From: Phymorhynchus buccinoides
Taxonomy: Eukaryota; Mollusca; Gastropoda; Neogastropoda; Raphitomidae
Direction: 5' to 3'
Assembly: GCA_017654935.2 (NCBI GenBank)
Contig: CM065683.1
Coordinates: forward strand, 800,538 to 864,537
Length of the DNA: 64,000 nt
Made by a program: the position numbers and the translations under genes. Under the pieces are notes generated by a model that did not search any database, was not told where the DNA came from, and worked only from the letters and a program-made list of their open reading frames with translations. Every line of letters starts with the position of its first letter. Position 1 is the first letter of the stretch. Shown here in pieces: positions 13,001 to 25,639 of this stretch.

Positions 13001-15478
13001 ATGTGTTCTGCCATGTTGTTGTTGTTATGTACTGTAATGTGTTCTGCCTTGTTGTTGTTGTTATGTACTGTAATGTGTTCTGCCATGTTGTTGTTGTTAT
13101 GTACTGTAATGTGTTCTGCCATGTTGTTGTTATTATGTACTGTAATGTGTTCTGCCATGTTGTTATTATGTACTGTAATGTGTTCTGCCATGTTGTTGTT
13201 ATTATGTACTGTAATGTGTTCTGCCATGTTGTTGTTATTATGTACTGTAATGTGTTCTGCCATGTTGTTGTTGTTATGTACTGTAATGTGTTCTGCCATG
13301 TTGTTGTTATGTACTGTAATGTGTTCTGCCATGTTGTTGTTATTATGTACTGTAATGTGTTCTGCCATGTTGTTATTATGTACTGTAATGTGTTCTGCCA
13401 TGTTGTTGTTATGTACTGTAATGTGTTCTGCCATGTTGTTGTTGTTATGTACTGTAATGTGTTCTGCCATGTTGTTGTTGTTATGTACTGTAATGTGTTC
13501 TGCCATGTTGTTGTTATTATGTACTGTAATGTGTTCTGCCATGTTGTTGTTATTATGTACTGTAATGTGTTCTGCCATGTTGTTGTTGTTATGTACTGTA
13601 ATGTGTTCTGCCATGTTGTTGTTATTATGTACTGTAATGTGTTCTGCCATGTTGTTGTTATGTACTGTAATGTGTTCTGCCATGTTGTTGTTATTATGTA
13701 CTGTAATGTGTTCTGCCATGTTGTTGTTATTATGTACTGTAATGTGTTCTGCCATGTTGTTGTTGTTATGTACTGTAATGTGTTCTGCCATGTTGTTGTT
13801 ATTATGTACTGTAATGTGTTCTGCCATGTTGTTGTTATGTACTGTAATGTGTTCTGCCATGTTGTTGTGTAATGTGTTTATGTACTGTAATGTGTTCTGC
13901 CATGTTGTTGTTATTATGTACTGTAATGTGTTCTGCCATGTTGTTATTATGTACTGTAATGTGTTCTGCCATGTTGTTATTATGTACTGTAATGTGTTCT
14001 GCCATGTTGTTGTTATTATGTACTGTAATGTGTTCTGCCATGTTGTTGTTGTTATGTACTGTAATGTGTTCTGCCATGTTGTTATTATGTACTGTAATGT
14101 GTTCTGCCATGTTGTTGTTATTATGTACTGTAATGTGTTCTGCCATGTTGTTGTTATTATGTACTGTAATGTGTTCTGCCATGTTGTTGTTGTTATGTAC
14201 TGTAATGTGTTCTGCCATGTTGTTGTTATTATGTACTGTAATGTGTTCTGCCATGTTGTTATTATGTACTGTAATGTGTTCTGCCATGTTGTTGTTATTA
14301 TGTACTGTAATGTGTTCTGCCATGTTGTTGTTATTATGTACTGTAATGTGTTCTGCCATGTTGTTGTTATTATGTACTGTAATGTGTTCTGCCATGTTGT
14401 TGTTATTATGTACTGTAATGTGTTCTGCCATGTTGTTGTTGTTATGTACTGTAATGTGTTCTGCCATGTTGTTGTTGTTATGTACTGTAATGTGTTCTGC
14501 CATGTTGTTGTTGTTATGTACTGTAATGTGTTCTGCCATGTTGTTGTTGTTATGTACTGTAATGTGTTCTGCCATGTTGTTGTTGTTATGTACTGTAATG
14601 TGTTCTGCCATGTTGTTGTTATTATGTACTGTAATGTGTTCTGCCATGTTGTTGTTATTATGTACTGTAATGTGTTCTGCCATGTTGTTGTTATGTACTG
14701 TAATGTGTTCTGCCATGTTGTTATTATTATGTACTGTAATGTGTTCTGCCATGTTGTTGTTATTATGTACTGTAATGTGTTCTGCCATGTTGTTGTTATT
14801 ATGTACTGTAATGTGTTCTGCCATGTTGTTGTTATGTACTGTAATGTGTTCTGCCATGTTGTTGTTATTATGTACTGTAATGTGTTCTGCCATGTTGTTG
14901 TTATTATGTACTGTAATGTGTTCTGCCATGTTGTTATTATGTACTGTAATGTGTTCTGCCATGTTGTTGTTATTATGTACTGTAATGTGTTCTGCCATGT
15001 TGTTGTCTGCCATGTTGTTGTTGTTATGTACTGTAATGTGTTCTGCCATGTTGTTGTTATTATGTACTGTAATGTGTTCTGCCATGTTGTTGTTATTATG
15101 TACTGTAATGTGTTCTGCCATGTTGTTGTTATTATGTACTGTAATGTGTTCTGCCATGTTGTTGTTATTATGTACTGTAATGTGTTCTGCCATGTTGTTG
15201 TTATTATGTACTGTAATGTGTTCTGCCATGTTGTTGTTATGTACTGTAATGTGTTCTGCCATGTTGTTATTATTAATGTAATGTGTCTGCCATGTTGTTG
15301 TTAGTGTGTTCTATTATGCCATGTTGTTATTATGTATTCTGTACTGTTATCATGTTGTTATTTATTCTGCCATGTGTTCTGCCATGTTGTTATTATGTAC
15401 TGTAATGTGTTCTGCCATGTTGTTATTATGTACTGTAATGTGTTCTGCCATGTTGTTGTTATTATGTACTGTAATGTG
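4011..15478. repeat. GT-rich minisatellite, 30+3n bp unit (array 1, main part)
   Basis: Same unit as before the gap but far more uniform: the 30-bp core is nearly invariant and almost all variation is in the number and type (GTT or ATT) of the trailing triplets. Rare partial units interrupt it, for example near 5430, 5850, 9230, 11710-11960, 13865 and 15005. The last 200 bp (15270-15478) decay into imperfect units. No gene is present in this stretch. Confidence 0.97.
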
Positions 15479-15479
15479 T

Positions 15480-16165
15480 TAGTCCACCCCTTCAGCATTT
15501 CTTTGTCCACGTCCCTCTGTCTTTCTCTGTCTGTTTGTCTGTGTGTCTGTCCCTTAAAACTCATTCGACCCCATTTACAAGTATACTCGTAAATTCATGC
15601 CAACTATATCTTTCAGTTTACGAGTTAACTGGTAATACAAACCCATCTTCAAACTGAAGCATCTAGCTTGGTTCTCATCCTCAAATTGTTCACTTTGGTA
15701 GCTTTAGCCTGTTTACATACTTCCTTTCTGGTCATGTATAGATTTATCCATTTTGGAGCAAATGTATCATATTTTTACCGATTTTGTCGATGATGGGTTG
15801 ATGTATATTACGTCTGAGTAATGAAATGGCTAGTTGTGTATTTGGATTGACTTGACCCATTCGCCGCCAGCCATTTTTCAGCCAGAATATACTATTAAAC
15901 ATAATTGAGTAGAGAAAAAAAAGTTATCTGCAATGTTGGGAAATTCCTCTGTGACATGTATAACATTAGCCTATCCTTACCTCCCAAAATTAAGAAAAAT
16001 AGGCTTGTCTTTGGATAACAGGCCCTGATTTGATGCTTTTAGTGACACGGGTGTTAAAAACCATTGTGGTGCATCTCCCAATGCGACATTGGCGGTGAAG
16101 AGTTAAGACTATTATAATAACACAAAAATAGCGAAATTGTATCGAGTTTTAGCAAATGATGGTGA
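15480..16165. other. Low-copy lead segment of copy A
   Basis: Non-coding sequence matching 39115-40340. It contains a single copy (15786-15877) of the 92-bp unit that is present seven times in copy B. It ends in the motif GGCGGTGAAGAGTTAAGAC ahead of the 45-bp array. I see no gene in it. Confidence 0.8.
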
Positions 16166-18325
16166 AGTAGAAAGCTCTACTTTCGATCATTACTGTCTAT
16201 TGTGTCTAAAAGTTATTAGCTCTACTTTCGATCATTACTGTTTATTGTGTCTAAAAGTTATTAGCTCTACTTTCGATCATTACTGTCTATTGTGTCTAAA
16301 AGTTATTAGCTCTACTTTCGATCATTACTGTTTATTGTGTCTAAAAGTTATTAGCTCTACTTTCGATCATTACTGTCTATTGTGTCTAAAAGTTATTAGC
16401 TCTACTTTCGATCATTACTGTTTATTGTGTCTAAAAGTTATTAGCTCTACTTTCGATCATTACTGTTTATTGTGTCTAAAAGTTATTAGCTCTACTTTCG
16501 ATCATTACTGTTTATTGTGTCTAAAAGTTATTAGCTCTACTTTCGATCATTACTGTTTATTGTGTCTAAAAGTTATTAGCTCTACTTTCGATCATTACTG
16601 TCTATTGTGTCTAAAAGTTATTAGCTCTACTTTCGATCATTACTGTCTATTGTGTCTAAAAGTAGAAAGCTCTACTTTCGATCATTACTGTCTATTGTGT
16701 CTAAAAGTTATTAGCTCTACTTTCGATCATTACTGTCTATTGTGTCTAAAAGTTATTAGCTCTACTTTCGATCATTACTGTCTATTGTGTCTAAAAGTTA
16801 TTAGCTCTACTTTCGATCATTACTGTCTATTGTGTCTAAAAGTTATTAGCTCTACTTTCGATCATTACTGTCTATTGTGTCTAAAAGTTATTAGCTCTAC
16901 TTTCGATCATTACTGTCTATTGTGTCTAAAAGTTATTAGCTCTACTTTCGATCATTACTGTCTATTGTGTCTAAAAGTTATTAGCTCTACTTTCGATCAT
17001 TACTGTTTATTGTGTCTAAAAGTTATTAGCTCTACTTTCGATCATTACTGTCTATTGTGTCTAAAAGTTATTAGCTCTACTTTCGATCATTACTGTCTAT
17101 TGTGTCTAAAAGTTATTAGCTCTACTTTCGATCATTACTGTCTATTGTGTCTAAAAGTTATTAGCTCTACTTTCGATCATTACTGTCTATTGTGTCTAAA
17201 AGTTATTAGCTCTACTTTCGATCATTACTGTCTATTGTGTCTAAAAGTTATTAGCTCTACTTTCGATCATTACTGTTTATTGTGTCTAAAAGTTATTAGC
17301 TCTACTTTCGATCATTACTGTTTATTGTGTCTAAAAGTTATTAGCTCTACTTTCGATCATTACTGTTTATTGTGTCTAAAAGTTATTAGCTCTACTTTCG
17401 ATCATTACTGTCTATTGTGTCTAAAAGTTATTAGCTCTACTTTCGATCATTACTGTCTATTGTGTCTAAAAGTTATTAGCTCTACTTTCGATCATTACTG
17501 TCTATTGTGTCTAAAAGTTATTAGCTCTACTTTCGATCATTACTGTCTATTGTGTCTAAAAGTTATTAGCTCTACTTTCGATCATTACTGTTTATTGTGT
17601 CTAAAAGTTATTAGCTCTACTTTCGATCATTACTGTTTATTGTGTCTAAAAGTTATTAGCTCTACTTTCGATCATTACTGTTTATTGTGTCTAAAAGTTA
17701 TTAGCTCTACTTTCGATCATTACTGTCTATTGTGTCTAAAAGTTATTAGCTCTACTTTCGATCATTACTGTCTATTGTGTCTAAAAGTTATTAGCTCTAC
17801 TTTCGATCATTACTGTCTATTGTGTCTAAAAGTTATTAGCTCTACTTTCGATCATTACTGTCTCTAAAAGTTACTTTCGATCATTACTGTCTATTGTGTC
17901 TAAAAGTTATCACAACAAGCTCTACTTTCGATCATTACTGTCTATTGTGTCTAAAAGTTATTAGAAAGCTCTACTTTCGATCATTACTGTCTATTGTGTC
18001 TAAAAGTTATTAGCTCTACTTTCGATCATTACTGTCTATTGTGTCTAAAAGTTATTAGCTCTACTTTCGATCATTACTGTCTATTGTGTCTAAAAGTTAT
18101 TAGCTCTACTTTCGATCATTACTGTCTATTGTGTCTAAAAGTTATTAGCTCTACTTTCGATCATTACTGTTTATTGTGTCTAAAAGTTATTAGCTCTACT
18201 TTCGATCATTACTGTCTATTGTGTCTAAAAGTTATTAGCTCTACTTTCGATCATTACTGTTTATTGTGTCTAAAAGTTATTAGCTCTACTTTCGATCATT
18301 ACTGTCTATTGTGTCTAAAAGTTAT
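16166..18325. repeat. 45-bp minisatellite, copy A
   Basis: About 48 copies of a 45-bp unit that begins AGCTCTACTTTCGATCATTA. Almost the only variable site is C or T in CTGT(C/T)TATTG. The unit is 15 codons long, so a 576-residue frame is open across it; the C/T site falls on CTA/TTA, both leucine in that frame. The array is interrupted at 17860-17970 by shortened units. The matching array in copy B has 4-bp deletions that break the frame, so a protein is unlikely. Confidence 0.95.
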
Positions 18326-18440
18326 TTATAGAACTACAAGCCACATTTCAAATTTGATGGATCTTTCTAATCTTTTAAAACATGCATTTGACAATGACAC
18401 TTTGAAATTGTTAAGTAATAGGATTAATTATTTGGAAGTA

Positions 18441-18745
18441 TATCCCTGTCCCTGTCTATCTATCTGTCTGTCTGTCTGTCCATCTGTCTGTCTGTCCTGT
18501 CCTGTCCCCTCTCCCATTTCTTTGTCCATATCCCTGTCCTGTCTATCTTTCTGTCTGTCTGTCCATCTGTCTGTCTGTCTGTCTTGTCTGCCTGTCTCCC
18601 TCTCCCATTTCTTTGTCCATATCCCTGTCTATCTGTCTATCTTTCTTTGTCTGTCTGTCTGTCTGTCCCTGTCCCATGGCTTTGTCCATGTCTATCTTTC
18701 TGCCTGTCTGTCTGTCTGTCTGCCTGTTTGTTTGTTTGTTTTTTA
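18441..18745. repeat. CTGT/TCTG-rich microsatellite tract, copy A
   Basis: Runs of (TCTG)n broken by a repeated phrase CCCATTTCTTTGTCCATATC. It matches 42106-42380. It is preceded by about 115 bp of unique sequence (18326-18440) shared with copy B. Confidence 0.9.
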
Positions 18746-18813
18746 CTTCTTACTGATTATTTGCATGTTTCTTGAAGATTGTTGTTTATTTACTTCTTAC
18801 TGATTATTTGCAT

Positions 18814-19987
18814 AGAGGTTAATTTCTTACTGGTGGTCTGTTCCATGGCATGGAGAGGTTAATTTCTTACTGGTGGTCTGTTCCATGGAGGTTCATTTCT
18901 TACTGGTGGTCTGTTCCATGGAGGTTAATTTCTTACTGGTGGTCTGTTCCAGGGAGGTTAATTTCTTACTGGTGGTCTGTTCCATGGCATGGAGAGGTTA
19001 ATTTCTTACTGGTGGTCTGTTCCATGGAGGTTCATTTCTTACTGGTGGTCTGTTCCATGGAGGTTAATTTCTTACTGGTGGTCTGTTCCATGGAGGTTAA
19101 TTTCTTACTGGTGGTCTGTTCCATGGAGGTTAATTTCTTACTGGTGGTCTGTTCCATGGAGGTTAATTTCTTACTGGTGGTCTGTTCCATGGAGGTTAAT
19201 TTCTTACTGGTGGTCTGTTCCATGGCATGGAGAGGTTCATTTCTTACTGGTGGTCTGTTCCATGGAGGTTAATTTCTTACTGGTGGTCTGTTCCATGGCA
19301 TGGAGAGGTTAATTTCTTACTGGTGGTCTGTTCCATGGAGGTTCATTTCTTACTGGTGGTCTGTTCCATGGAGGTTCATTTCTTACTGGTGGTCTGTTCC
19401 ATGGCATGGAGAGGTTCATTTCTTACTGGTGGTCTGTTCCATGGCATGGAGAGGTTCATTTCTTACTGGTGGTCTGTTCCATGGCATGGAGAGGTTAATT
19501 TCTTACTGGTGGTCTGTTCCATGGAGGTTAATTTCTTACTGGTGGTCTGTTCCATGGAGGTTAATTTCTTACTGGTGGTCTGTTCCATGGAGGTTAATTT
19601 CTTACTGGTGGTCTGTTCCAGGGAAGTTCATTTCTTACTGGTGGTCTGTTCCATGGCATGGAGAGGTTCATTTCTTACTGGTGGTCTGTTCCAGGGAAGT
19701 TCATTTCTTACTGGTGGTCTGTTCCATGGCATGGAGAGGTTAATTTCTTACTGGTGGTCTGTTCCAGGGAAGTTAATTTCTTACTGGTGGTCTGTTCCAT
19801 GGCATGGAGAGGTTCATTTCTTACTGGTGGTCTGTTCCATGGAGGTTCATTTCTTACTGGTGGTCTGTTCCATGGCATGGAGAGGTTCATTTCTTACTGG
19901 TGGTCTGTTCCATGGCATGGAGGGGTTCATTTCTTACTGGTGGTCTGTTCCAGGGAGGTTCATTTCTTACTGGTGGTCTGTTTCCAG
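18814..19987. repeat. 33/40-bp minisatellite containing 3' splice-site-like units, copy A
   Basis: Tandem units beginning AGGTTAATTTCTTACTGGTG and ending GTCTGTTCCATGG or GTCTGTTCCAGGG. Longer units carry an extra CATGGAG-type 7 bp. The last unit ends in TTTCCAG directly at the exon starting at 19988, so the array appears to have grown from the intron end that holds the splice acceptor. The matching array in copy B is 42474-44129. Confidence 0.94.
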
Positions 19988-20067
19988 GGCGCAAGGCAAT
20001 CGAGAGATCGACAGAACGAGTCATATGAGGAGGACTATGGGGATGAGGAGGAGGAGGATGGAGGATG
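19988..20067 (+). pseudogene. Acidic exon, copy A (80 nt, frame broken)
   Basis: This is the counterpart of the exon at 44130-44210. It lies between an AG (end of the 33/40-bp array) and GTGAGT at 20068. It is 80 nt rather than 81 nt and differs near its start (GGCGCAAGGCAATC against GGCGGCCAAGCATC in copy B), so the acidic reading frame is shifted relative to the intact copy. Given the many small indels in copy A, this may be sequencing or polishing error rather than a true lesion. Confidence 0.55.
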
Positions 20068-20215
20068 GTGAGTGACCTCCCCTGTCTCCATGGGGACCAG
20101 GAGGATTATGGGGATGATGAGGAGGATGGTGAGTGACCTCCCCTGTCACCATGGGGACCAGGAGGATTATGGGGATGATGAGGAGGATGGTGAGTGACCT
20201 CCCCTGTCTCCATGG
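20061..20215 (+). repeat. Three tandem 5' splice-site-like units (61 bp), copy A
   Basis: GAGGATGGTGAGTGACC occurs three times, with GTGAGT at 20068, 20129 and 20190, exactly 61 bp apart. Each repeat also carries ACCAG followed by GAGGATTATGGGGATGATGA, which resembles the 3' half of the exon. Copy B has the same arrangement at 44211, 44272 and 44333. Confidence 0.8.
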
Positions 20216-20379
20216 TGACCACAGAGATCGCCAACAGCCTGTAAACAGAGGCGGAAGAGGGGGGGGGGGTGTCTGTATAACTGAACTGATGCTGTGTTGA
20301 TTTTCTGTAATGACTTGTCTTGACATGCATATTTTATCAGATGACTAGACATTAAAATCTGTGTCCAGTAATAATGTAT

Positions 20380-20885
20380 CCAGCAGAAATGATAGATGTT
20401 TTTGATGATGATGATGATGATGATGTCCCATTGATAATGTATCCAAGCAGAAATGAAAGTGGTGATCATATGTGATTATGATGGTGATGATTGATAATCT
20501 ATCCAGCAGAAATGAAGTGGTGATCATGATGATTATGATGGTGATGATGATCATGTCCATGTGATAATGTATCCAACAGAAATGGAAGTGATGATGATGA
20601 TGATGATGAAGATGATGTCCAAATGATAATGTATCCAGCGAGAAATGAAGTGGTGATTATGGTGATTGATGATGTCCATTGATAATGTATCCAGCAGAAA
20701 TGAAGTGATGATGATGATGTCCACTTGATAATGTATCCAGCAGAAATGAATTATGATGGTGATGATTGATGATGATGATGAGATGTCTCACTGATAATGT
20801 ATCCAGCAGACAATGAAGTGATGATGAATGATGATGATGATGATGTCCACTGATAATGTATCCAGCAGAAATGAAGTGAAAGGCA
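20380..20885. repeat. GAT-rich tandem repeat, copy A
   Basis: Repeats of TGATAATGTATCCAGCAGAA followed by ATGAAGTG and (ATG)n trinucleotides, about ten units. It matches 44510-45005. Copy A units contain more irregular insertions. Confidence 0.9.
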
Positions 20886-20919
20886 AGCATGTTTAGAAGT
20901 GAGATCCCATCCAAAACAA

Positions 20920-21240
20920 TGACATGAACAAAACAGATCAAGGACACACAGAAACAATGACATGAATAGCAACAGATCAAGGACACACAGATAAAGGACA
21001 CACAGATCAAGGACACACACAGATAATGACATGAATAGCAACAGATCAAGGACACACAGATAAAGGACACACAGAAACAATGACAAGGACAGCAACAGAT
21101 CAAGGACACACAGATAAAGGACACATAGAAACAATGACATGAATAGCAACAGATCAAGGACACACAGATAAAGGACACACAGATCAAGGACACACAGATC
21201 AAGGACACACAGATCAAGGACACACAGAAACAAAAGGCAA
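20920..21240. repeat. GATCAAGGACACACA tandem repeat, copy A
   Basis: Short repeats GATCAAGGACACACA and GATAAAGGACACACA mixed with AAACAATGACATGAATAGCA. It matches 45055-45360. I see no gene here. Confidence 0.9.
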
Positions 21241-21254
21241 GAATGAAGAAAAAA

Positions 21255-23095
21255 ATGTGTGTGTTTCTTGTCTTAGGGGAGGAGAAAGAATAGCCAAAAT
21301 GTGTGTGTTTCTTGTCTTAGGGGAGGAGAAAGAATGGCCAAAATGTGTGTGTTTCTTGTCTTAGGGGGGGAGAAAGAATGGCCAACATGTGTGTATGTCT
21401 TGTCTTAGGGGAGGAGAAGGAATGGCCAAAATGTGTGTGGGGGGGGTTTCTTTTTGTCCCTTTAGGGGAAAGGAGAAAGAAAATGGGGCCAAATTGTGTG
21501 GGTGGTTTTTCCCCTTGTCTTAGGGGAGGAGAAAGAATGGCCAAAATGTGTGTGTTTCTTGTCTTAGGGGAGGAGAAGGAATGGCCAAGATGTGTGTGTT
21601 TCTTGTCTTAGGGGAGGAGAAAGAATGGCCAACATGTGTGTGTTTCTTGTCTTAGGGGAGGAGAAGGAATGGCCAAAATGTGTGTGTTTCTTGTCTTAGG
21701 GGAGGAGAAGGAATGGCCAAAATGTGTGTGTTTCTTGTCTTAGGGGAGGAGAAGGAATGGCCAAAATGTGTGTGTTTCTTGTCTTAGGGGGGGAGAAAGA
21801 ATGGCCAACATGTGTGTGTTTCTTGTCTTAGGGGAGGAGAAGGAATGGCCAAAATGTGTGTGTTTCTTGTCTTAGGGGAGGAGAAGGAATGGCCAACATG
21901 TGTGTGTTTCTTGTACCCTTTAGGGGGAGGAGCAAGGAAATGGCCAACAATGTGGTGTGGGGGGGTGTTTTTTTTTCTTTGGTCACTTTAAAGGGTGGGG
22001 GGAGACAAAGGACTGGCCCCCAACCATGTTGTGTGGTTTTTTTGTTCCTTGTCCTTTTAGGGGGAGGGAAGAAGGAAAGGAGAAATAAAGCCCCTCCCAA
22101 AAAATGTGTTGGAGGGTACATAACTTGTTTGATGTGTCCCCCCGGTTTTTTGTGTCAGTTTTTTTTTTGTCACCTGGTCGGCCCCCGCTTGTCTTCAGGG
22201 GAGGAGAATTCCATTTCGGCCAAAAGTTGTGTGTTTCTATATTCCCTTTTTACAGGGGAGGTGTTTTCATTTGAAAATGCCATGTGGGTGTTGGTATTTT
22301 TCTTTTTTCTTTCTTTTTGGTTAAATTGTAGCCAACATGATGTGACCCTAATTTGGCTAGGGGAGGAGAAGGAATGGTTTAAAAAAAATGTGATTTTTAT
22401 TAGAAATTTCAGTGTTTCTTACCTTCCCCAATGGCCAACATGAAATAACCATCTTTAGATTAGGGGAGTAGAAGGAATCAATGACATGTGTGTGCCCCTT
22501 GTCCCCTCCCCCCCCCAACATTCTCCAACATGTTTAAAATTCTTGTATTAGGGGAGGAGAAGGAATGGCCAACATTTGTGCCTTTTTTACCATAGGGGAG
22601 GATGTATTTTATGGCCAACATGTGTAGGTAATTATCTTGTCTTAGGGGGGGAGACACCCTGGCCCCTATGTGTGTGTTTCTTGTCCTAGGGGGGGAGAAA
22701 CCCTGGCCAACATGTGTGTGTTAAGGGGAGGGGAAAGAACCGCCAAAATGTGTGTGTTTCTTGTCTATGGTGAGGAGAAAGAATGGTGTAACATGTGCAT
22801 GTTTCATGTCATAGGGTTGGGAGAAGGAATGGCCAAAATGTGTGTTTTTCTTTTCTTAGGGGCCTATGAGAAAGAATGGTTAGTATGTCCAAAAAGTAGG
22901 GGAGGAGAAAGAATGAAAATGGTTTTTCCCTAAAATACAAGTCTTTTTATTTTATGGAAAGAATGGCCCAAAAAATGTGTGTGTTTCTTGTCTTAGGGGA
23001 GGAGAAGGAATGGCCAAAATGTGTGTGTTTCTTGTCTTAGGGGAGGAGAAGGAATGGAGAAAATGTGAGTGTTTCTTGTCTTAGGGGGGGGGTGG
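21255..23095. repeat. 44-bp minisatellite, copy A (degraded)
   Basis: Units beginning AATGTGTGTGTTTCTTGTCT and continuing TAGGGGAGGAGAAAGAATGGCCAA. From 21430 on, units carry extra G and T runs, insertions and lost bases and look like poorly corrected sequence. Between 22090 and 22450 fragments related to the sequence after the array in copy B (47300-47470) are mixed with array units. Copy B's array (45382-47300) is clean. Confidence 0.88.
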
Positions 23096-23778
23096 GGCCC
23101 AAACATCCTTTTTTTACAACCTTTTTACTGGAATTTTTTTTTTCAATATTTTTGGGTGTATGACGGTTTTTTCCTGTTACCCTTAAAAAAAAAAATGCAT
23201 GCCAAATCATAAATAAGTCTCAACAAGTTTTAATGCCAAAGTAAAAAAAAGCCATGTTTGGCCCCCCCTGGTGGAAACTTTTCAATCCCTGGTTGATCAA
23301 ATGTTTAAACTAAAGAAAGGCTTGGGAGTTTTATAATATTCCCTTGTTGATGTCTTGTGCCATTTGCTTCTCCTTTGATTTTTTAAATTTTATGATGGTT
23401 TTGTTTTGGTTGTGGAAATTTTTTAATTTTTTTTTTTCCGCAGACTTAATTTTTTTTTCTTTTTTTTTTTTTGTGGTTAAAACTAGATAAACTTGGTGTT
23501 TTTCTTTTTTCTTTCTTTTTGGTTAAATTTGATGATTGGCTAAAAAATTTTTGCTTTGAAAATGCTCATGTTACATTATTTTATTAAAAAATTTCAGTGT
23601 TCTCCTCCCCAAGATACCTGATAGATTTTTGTAGAGGCAATGTTGCCCCCCTCGTGCCCCCTCGTGTGCCCCCGTGTCCCCGCCCCTCCCTCGGTTGCGG
23701 GGAGAGAGGGGTGCGAGTTAAGGCGTATGAATTTCGTGTTCCCTCCAAGATAACATGATAGCATTTTTTGTAGAGGTC
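23096..23778. other. Low-complexity spacer with T-rich runs, copy A
   Basis: T-rich homopolymer sequence with partial duplicates of flanking material. CTCCTCCCCAAGATA near 23605 is repeated as CCCTCCAAGATAACATGATA near 23740. A GC-rich stretch at 23645-23715 has no counterpart in copy B. No gene is visible; likely assembly noise. Confidence 0.5.
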
Positions 23779-24231
23779 AACATGTGTGACCCCCCCCCCC
23801 CCCCAATCCACCCCACCATTTCTTCTCGTTAATTGTATTTTTCTTTTTTTCCGTTTTATTGTTTTTGTTTGTTTTTTTTTTTTTTTTTTTGCCTTTCTTA
23901 CCATCATTAAAGCTGTATTTTTAGGAACTTTTCACCAATTAATCTTTTTGGAATACTACCCTATTACCGCTAAAACCCTAACCCCTAACCCTAGACCCTA
24001 CCAACCTACCCCCCACCCTATAAACGAAAACGCATCAACCACACTGTGACATCGCGGTGTACTGCAGTACTGTGGGGGGTAGGGTTAGGTTTAGGGCTAA
24101 GGGTTAGTGTTAGTATTCCAAGATAATTAGCTGAAATGGTCTAAAATAACAGCTTTTATGTATGGTAATAAAGGCCAAAACGGAAAATACAATTAAACCG
24201 GGAGAATGCAGGGGGGGGTCAGCGACTCTTT
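23779..24231. mobile_element. Foldback element with telomere-like arms, copy A
   Basis: This is the noisier counterpart of 47549-47943. CCCTAA-type repeats (23968-24000) and TTAGGG-type repeats (24080-24112) face each other around a spacer holding the palindrome GTACTGCAGTAC (24059-24070). Outside these, the two arms (AATTGTATTTTTC and GAAAATACAATT) are reverse complements. I see no coding capacity, so this is a non-autonomous element if mobile. Confidence 0.75.
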
Positions 24232-24587
24232 ACCCTTTACTGATTTTTTTTCAATATTTGTTTGAAGTTCTGTTACCTTAAAAATGCATGCAATCATATA
24301 TATCACAAGTTTATGCCAAGTAAAACGCCTTGTTTGCTGGTGAAACTTCATCTGTGTCAATGTTTACTAAAGAGCTGTAGTTATAATATTTCTTGTTATG
24401 TCTGTGCATTTCTTGATTTTTAATTTTATGGATGGTTGTGTGAATTTTAATTTTTCGCATGCTTTTTTTTTCTTTTTTGTGTAAACTATAGATATTGTAC
24501 CTTTTTTTAGTGTTCAAGGGCATTTTTTCCGTATTGTGTTTTTAATATATACAAAAAGCCTATGTATATACAGTGTGAATTAGAAAT

Positions 24588-25525
24588 ATGGAGAGAGAGA
24601 GAGGAGGAGAGGGAGGAGAGAGAGGAGAGAGGAGAGAGAGATGGTTTTGCCCATTTATGTCTTCATTGCACTGACTCCGCTCCCTCTGTGTATTGGTCTG
24701 TGTCTTAATGTTAACCTACCTCTGTCTGTTCTGCCTGTCTGTGTCTGTGTCTGTCTGTGTCCTGATTCTGTCTTTTCTGACCTGTCTGGTTCAAAGCATT
24801 GGCTGTCCTAATACAAACTACCTCTGTCCTTTTTCTGCTTCTGTGTCTCTTCAGAAGCACTTGGGCTGTCCTAATACAACCTACCTCCTGTCTGTTTCTG
24901 CCGCTCTGTGTCTGTTCAAAGCATTGGGCTGTCCTATTTACAACCTACCTCTGTCTGTTCTGCCTGTCTGTGCTGTTCAAAAGCATTGGCTGTCCTAATA
25001 CACCTACCTCTGCCTGTCTGTGTCTGTTCTTCTCCTGTCTGGTGTCTGTTCAAAGCATGGCTGTCCTAATACACACCTAAACCTCTGCCTATCTTGTTGT
25101 CCTTTCTGGGTCTGTTCAAAGCATTGAGCTGTCCTAATACAACCTACCTCTGCCTGTCTGTGTCTGTGTTGCTGTCTGTTGTCTGTTCAAGCATTGGCGG
25201 TCTAATACAACCTACCTCTCCTAGTCGTGTTGCCTGTCTGTGTCTGTATCAAAGCATGGCTGTCCTAATACAACCTACCTCTGGCCTGTCTGTGCTGTGT
25301 TGCCTTTCTGTGTCTGTTCAAAAGCATTGAGCTGTCCTAATACAACTACCTCTTCCTGTCTGGTGTCTGTTTTTGCCTGTCTGTGTCTGTTCAGAGCATT
25401 GGGCTGTCCTAATACACCTCCTCTGCCTTTATTGTGTCTCAGGTGTTCTGCCTGTCTGTGTCTTGTTCAAAGCACTGGGGTTGTCCTATTACAACCTCAC
25501 CTCTGTCTTTCGCCTGGCCTGTCTG
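24588..25525. repeat. GA-rich microsatellite and TCTG / CAAAGCATTGGGCTGTCC minisatellite, copy A
   Basis: A GAGAGA tract at 24588-24642 leads into units containing GTTCAAAGCATTGGGCTGTC, CTAATACAACCTACCTCTG and CCTGTCTGTGTCTG, about 12 copies. It matches 48299-49230 in copy B, with many one-base losses in copy A. Confidence 0.9.
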
Positions 25526-25639
25526 ATGTCTGTACGAAGGAGGCGTTTGATATGCGCAAGCCTAGGCTGATGAAGCCAGTCCCTCTACTATGCTATACTA
25601 CTATACTATACTACATAAGGGCTTATACAAATAATCCAC

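Noticed and set aside
11..15281. Very long ORFs on both strands (up to ~860 codons) rich in MYCNVFCHVV, LLLCTVMCSAM, MAEHITVHNNN or ITTTWQNTLQY
   Set aside because: They arise because the minisatellite unit length is a multiple of three and free of stops in several frames at once. The same stretch is open in up to five frames and no codon bias favours one.
16137..17867. 576-codon ORF of 15-residue repeats (ISSTFDHYCLLCLKV)
   Set aside because: A 45-bp tandem array without stops in this frame. The copy B array is broken by 4-bp deletions, there is no start context, and the flanks are non-coding.
18850..20075. ORFs with YWWSVPW or FLLVVCSM repeats ending in an acidic tail
   Set aside because: Translation of the 33/40-bp array running by chance into the acidic exon. 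The splice-like AG before the exon makes a true fusion protein unlikely.
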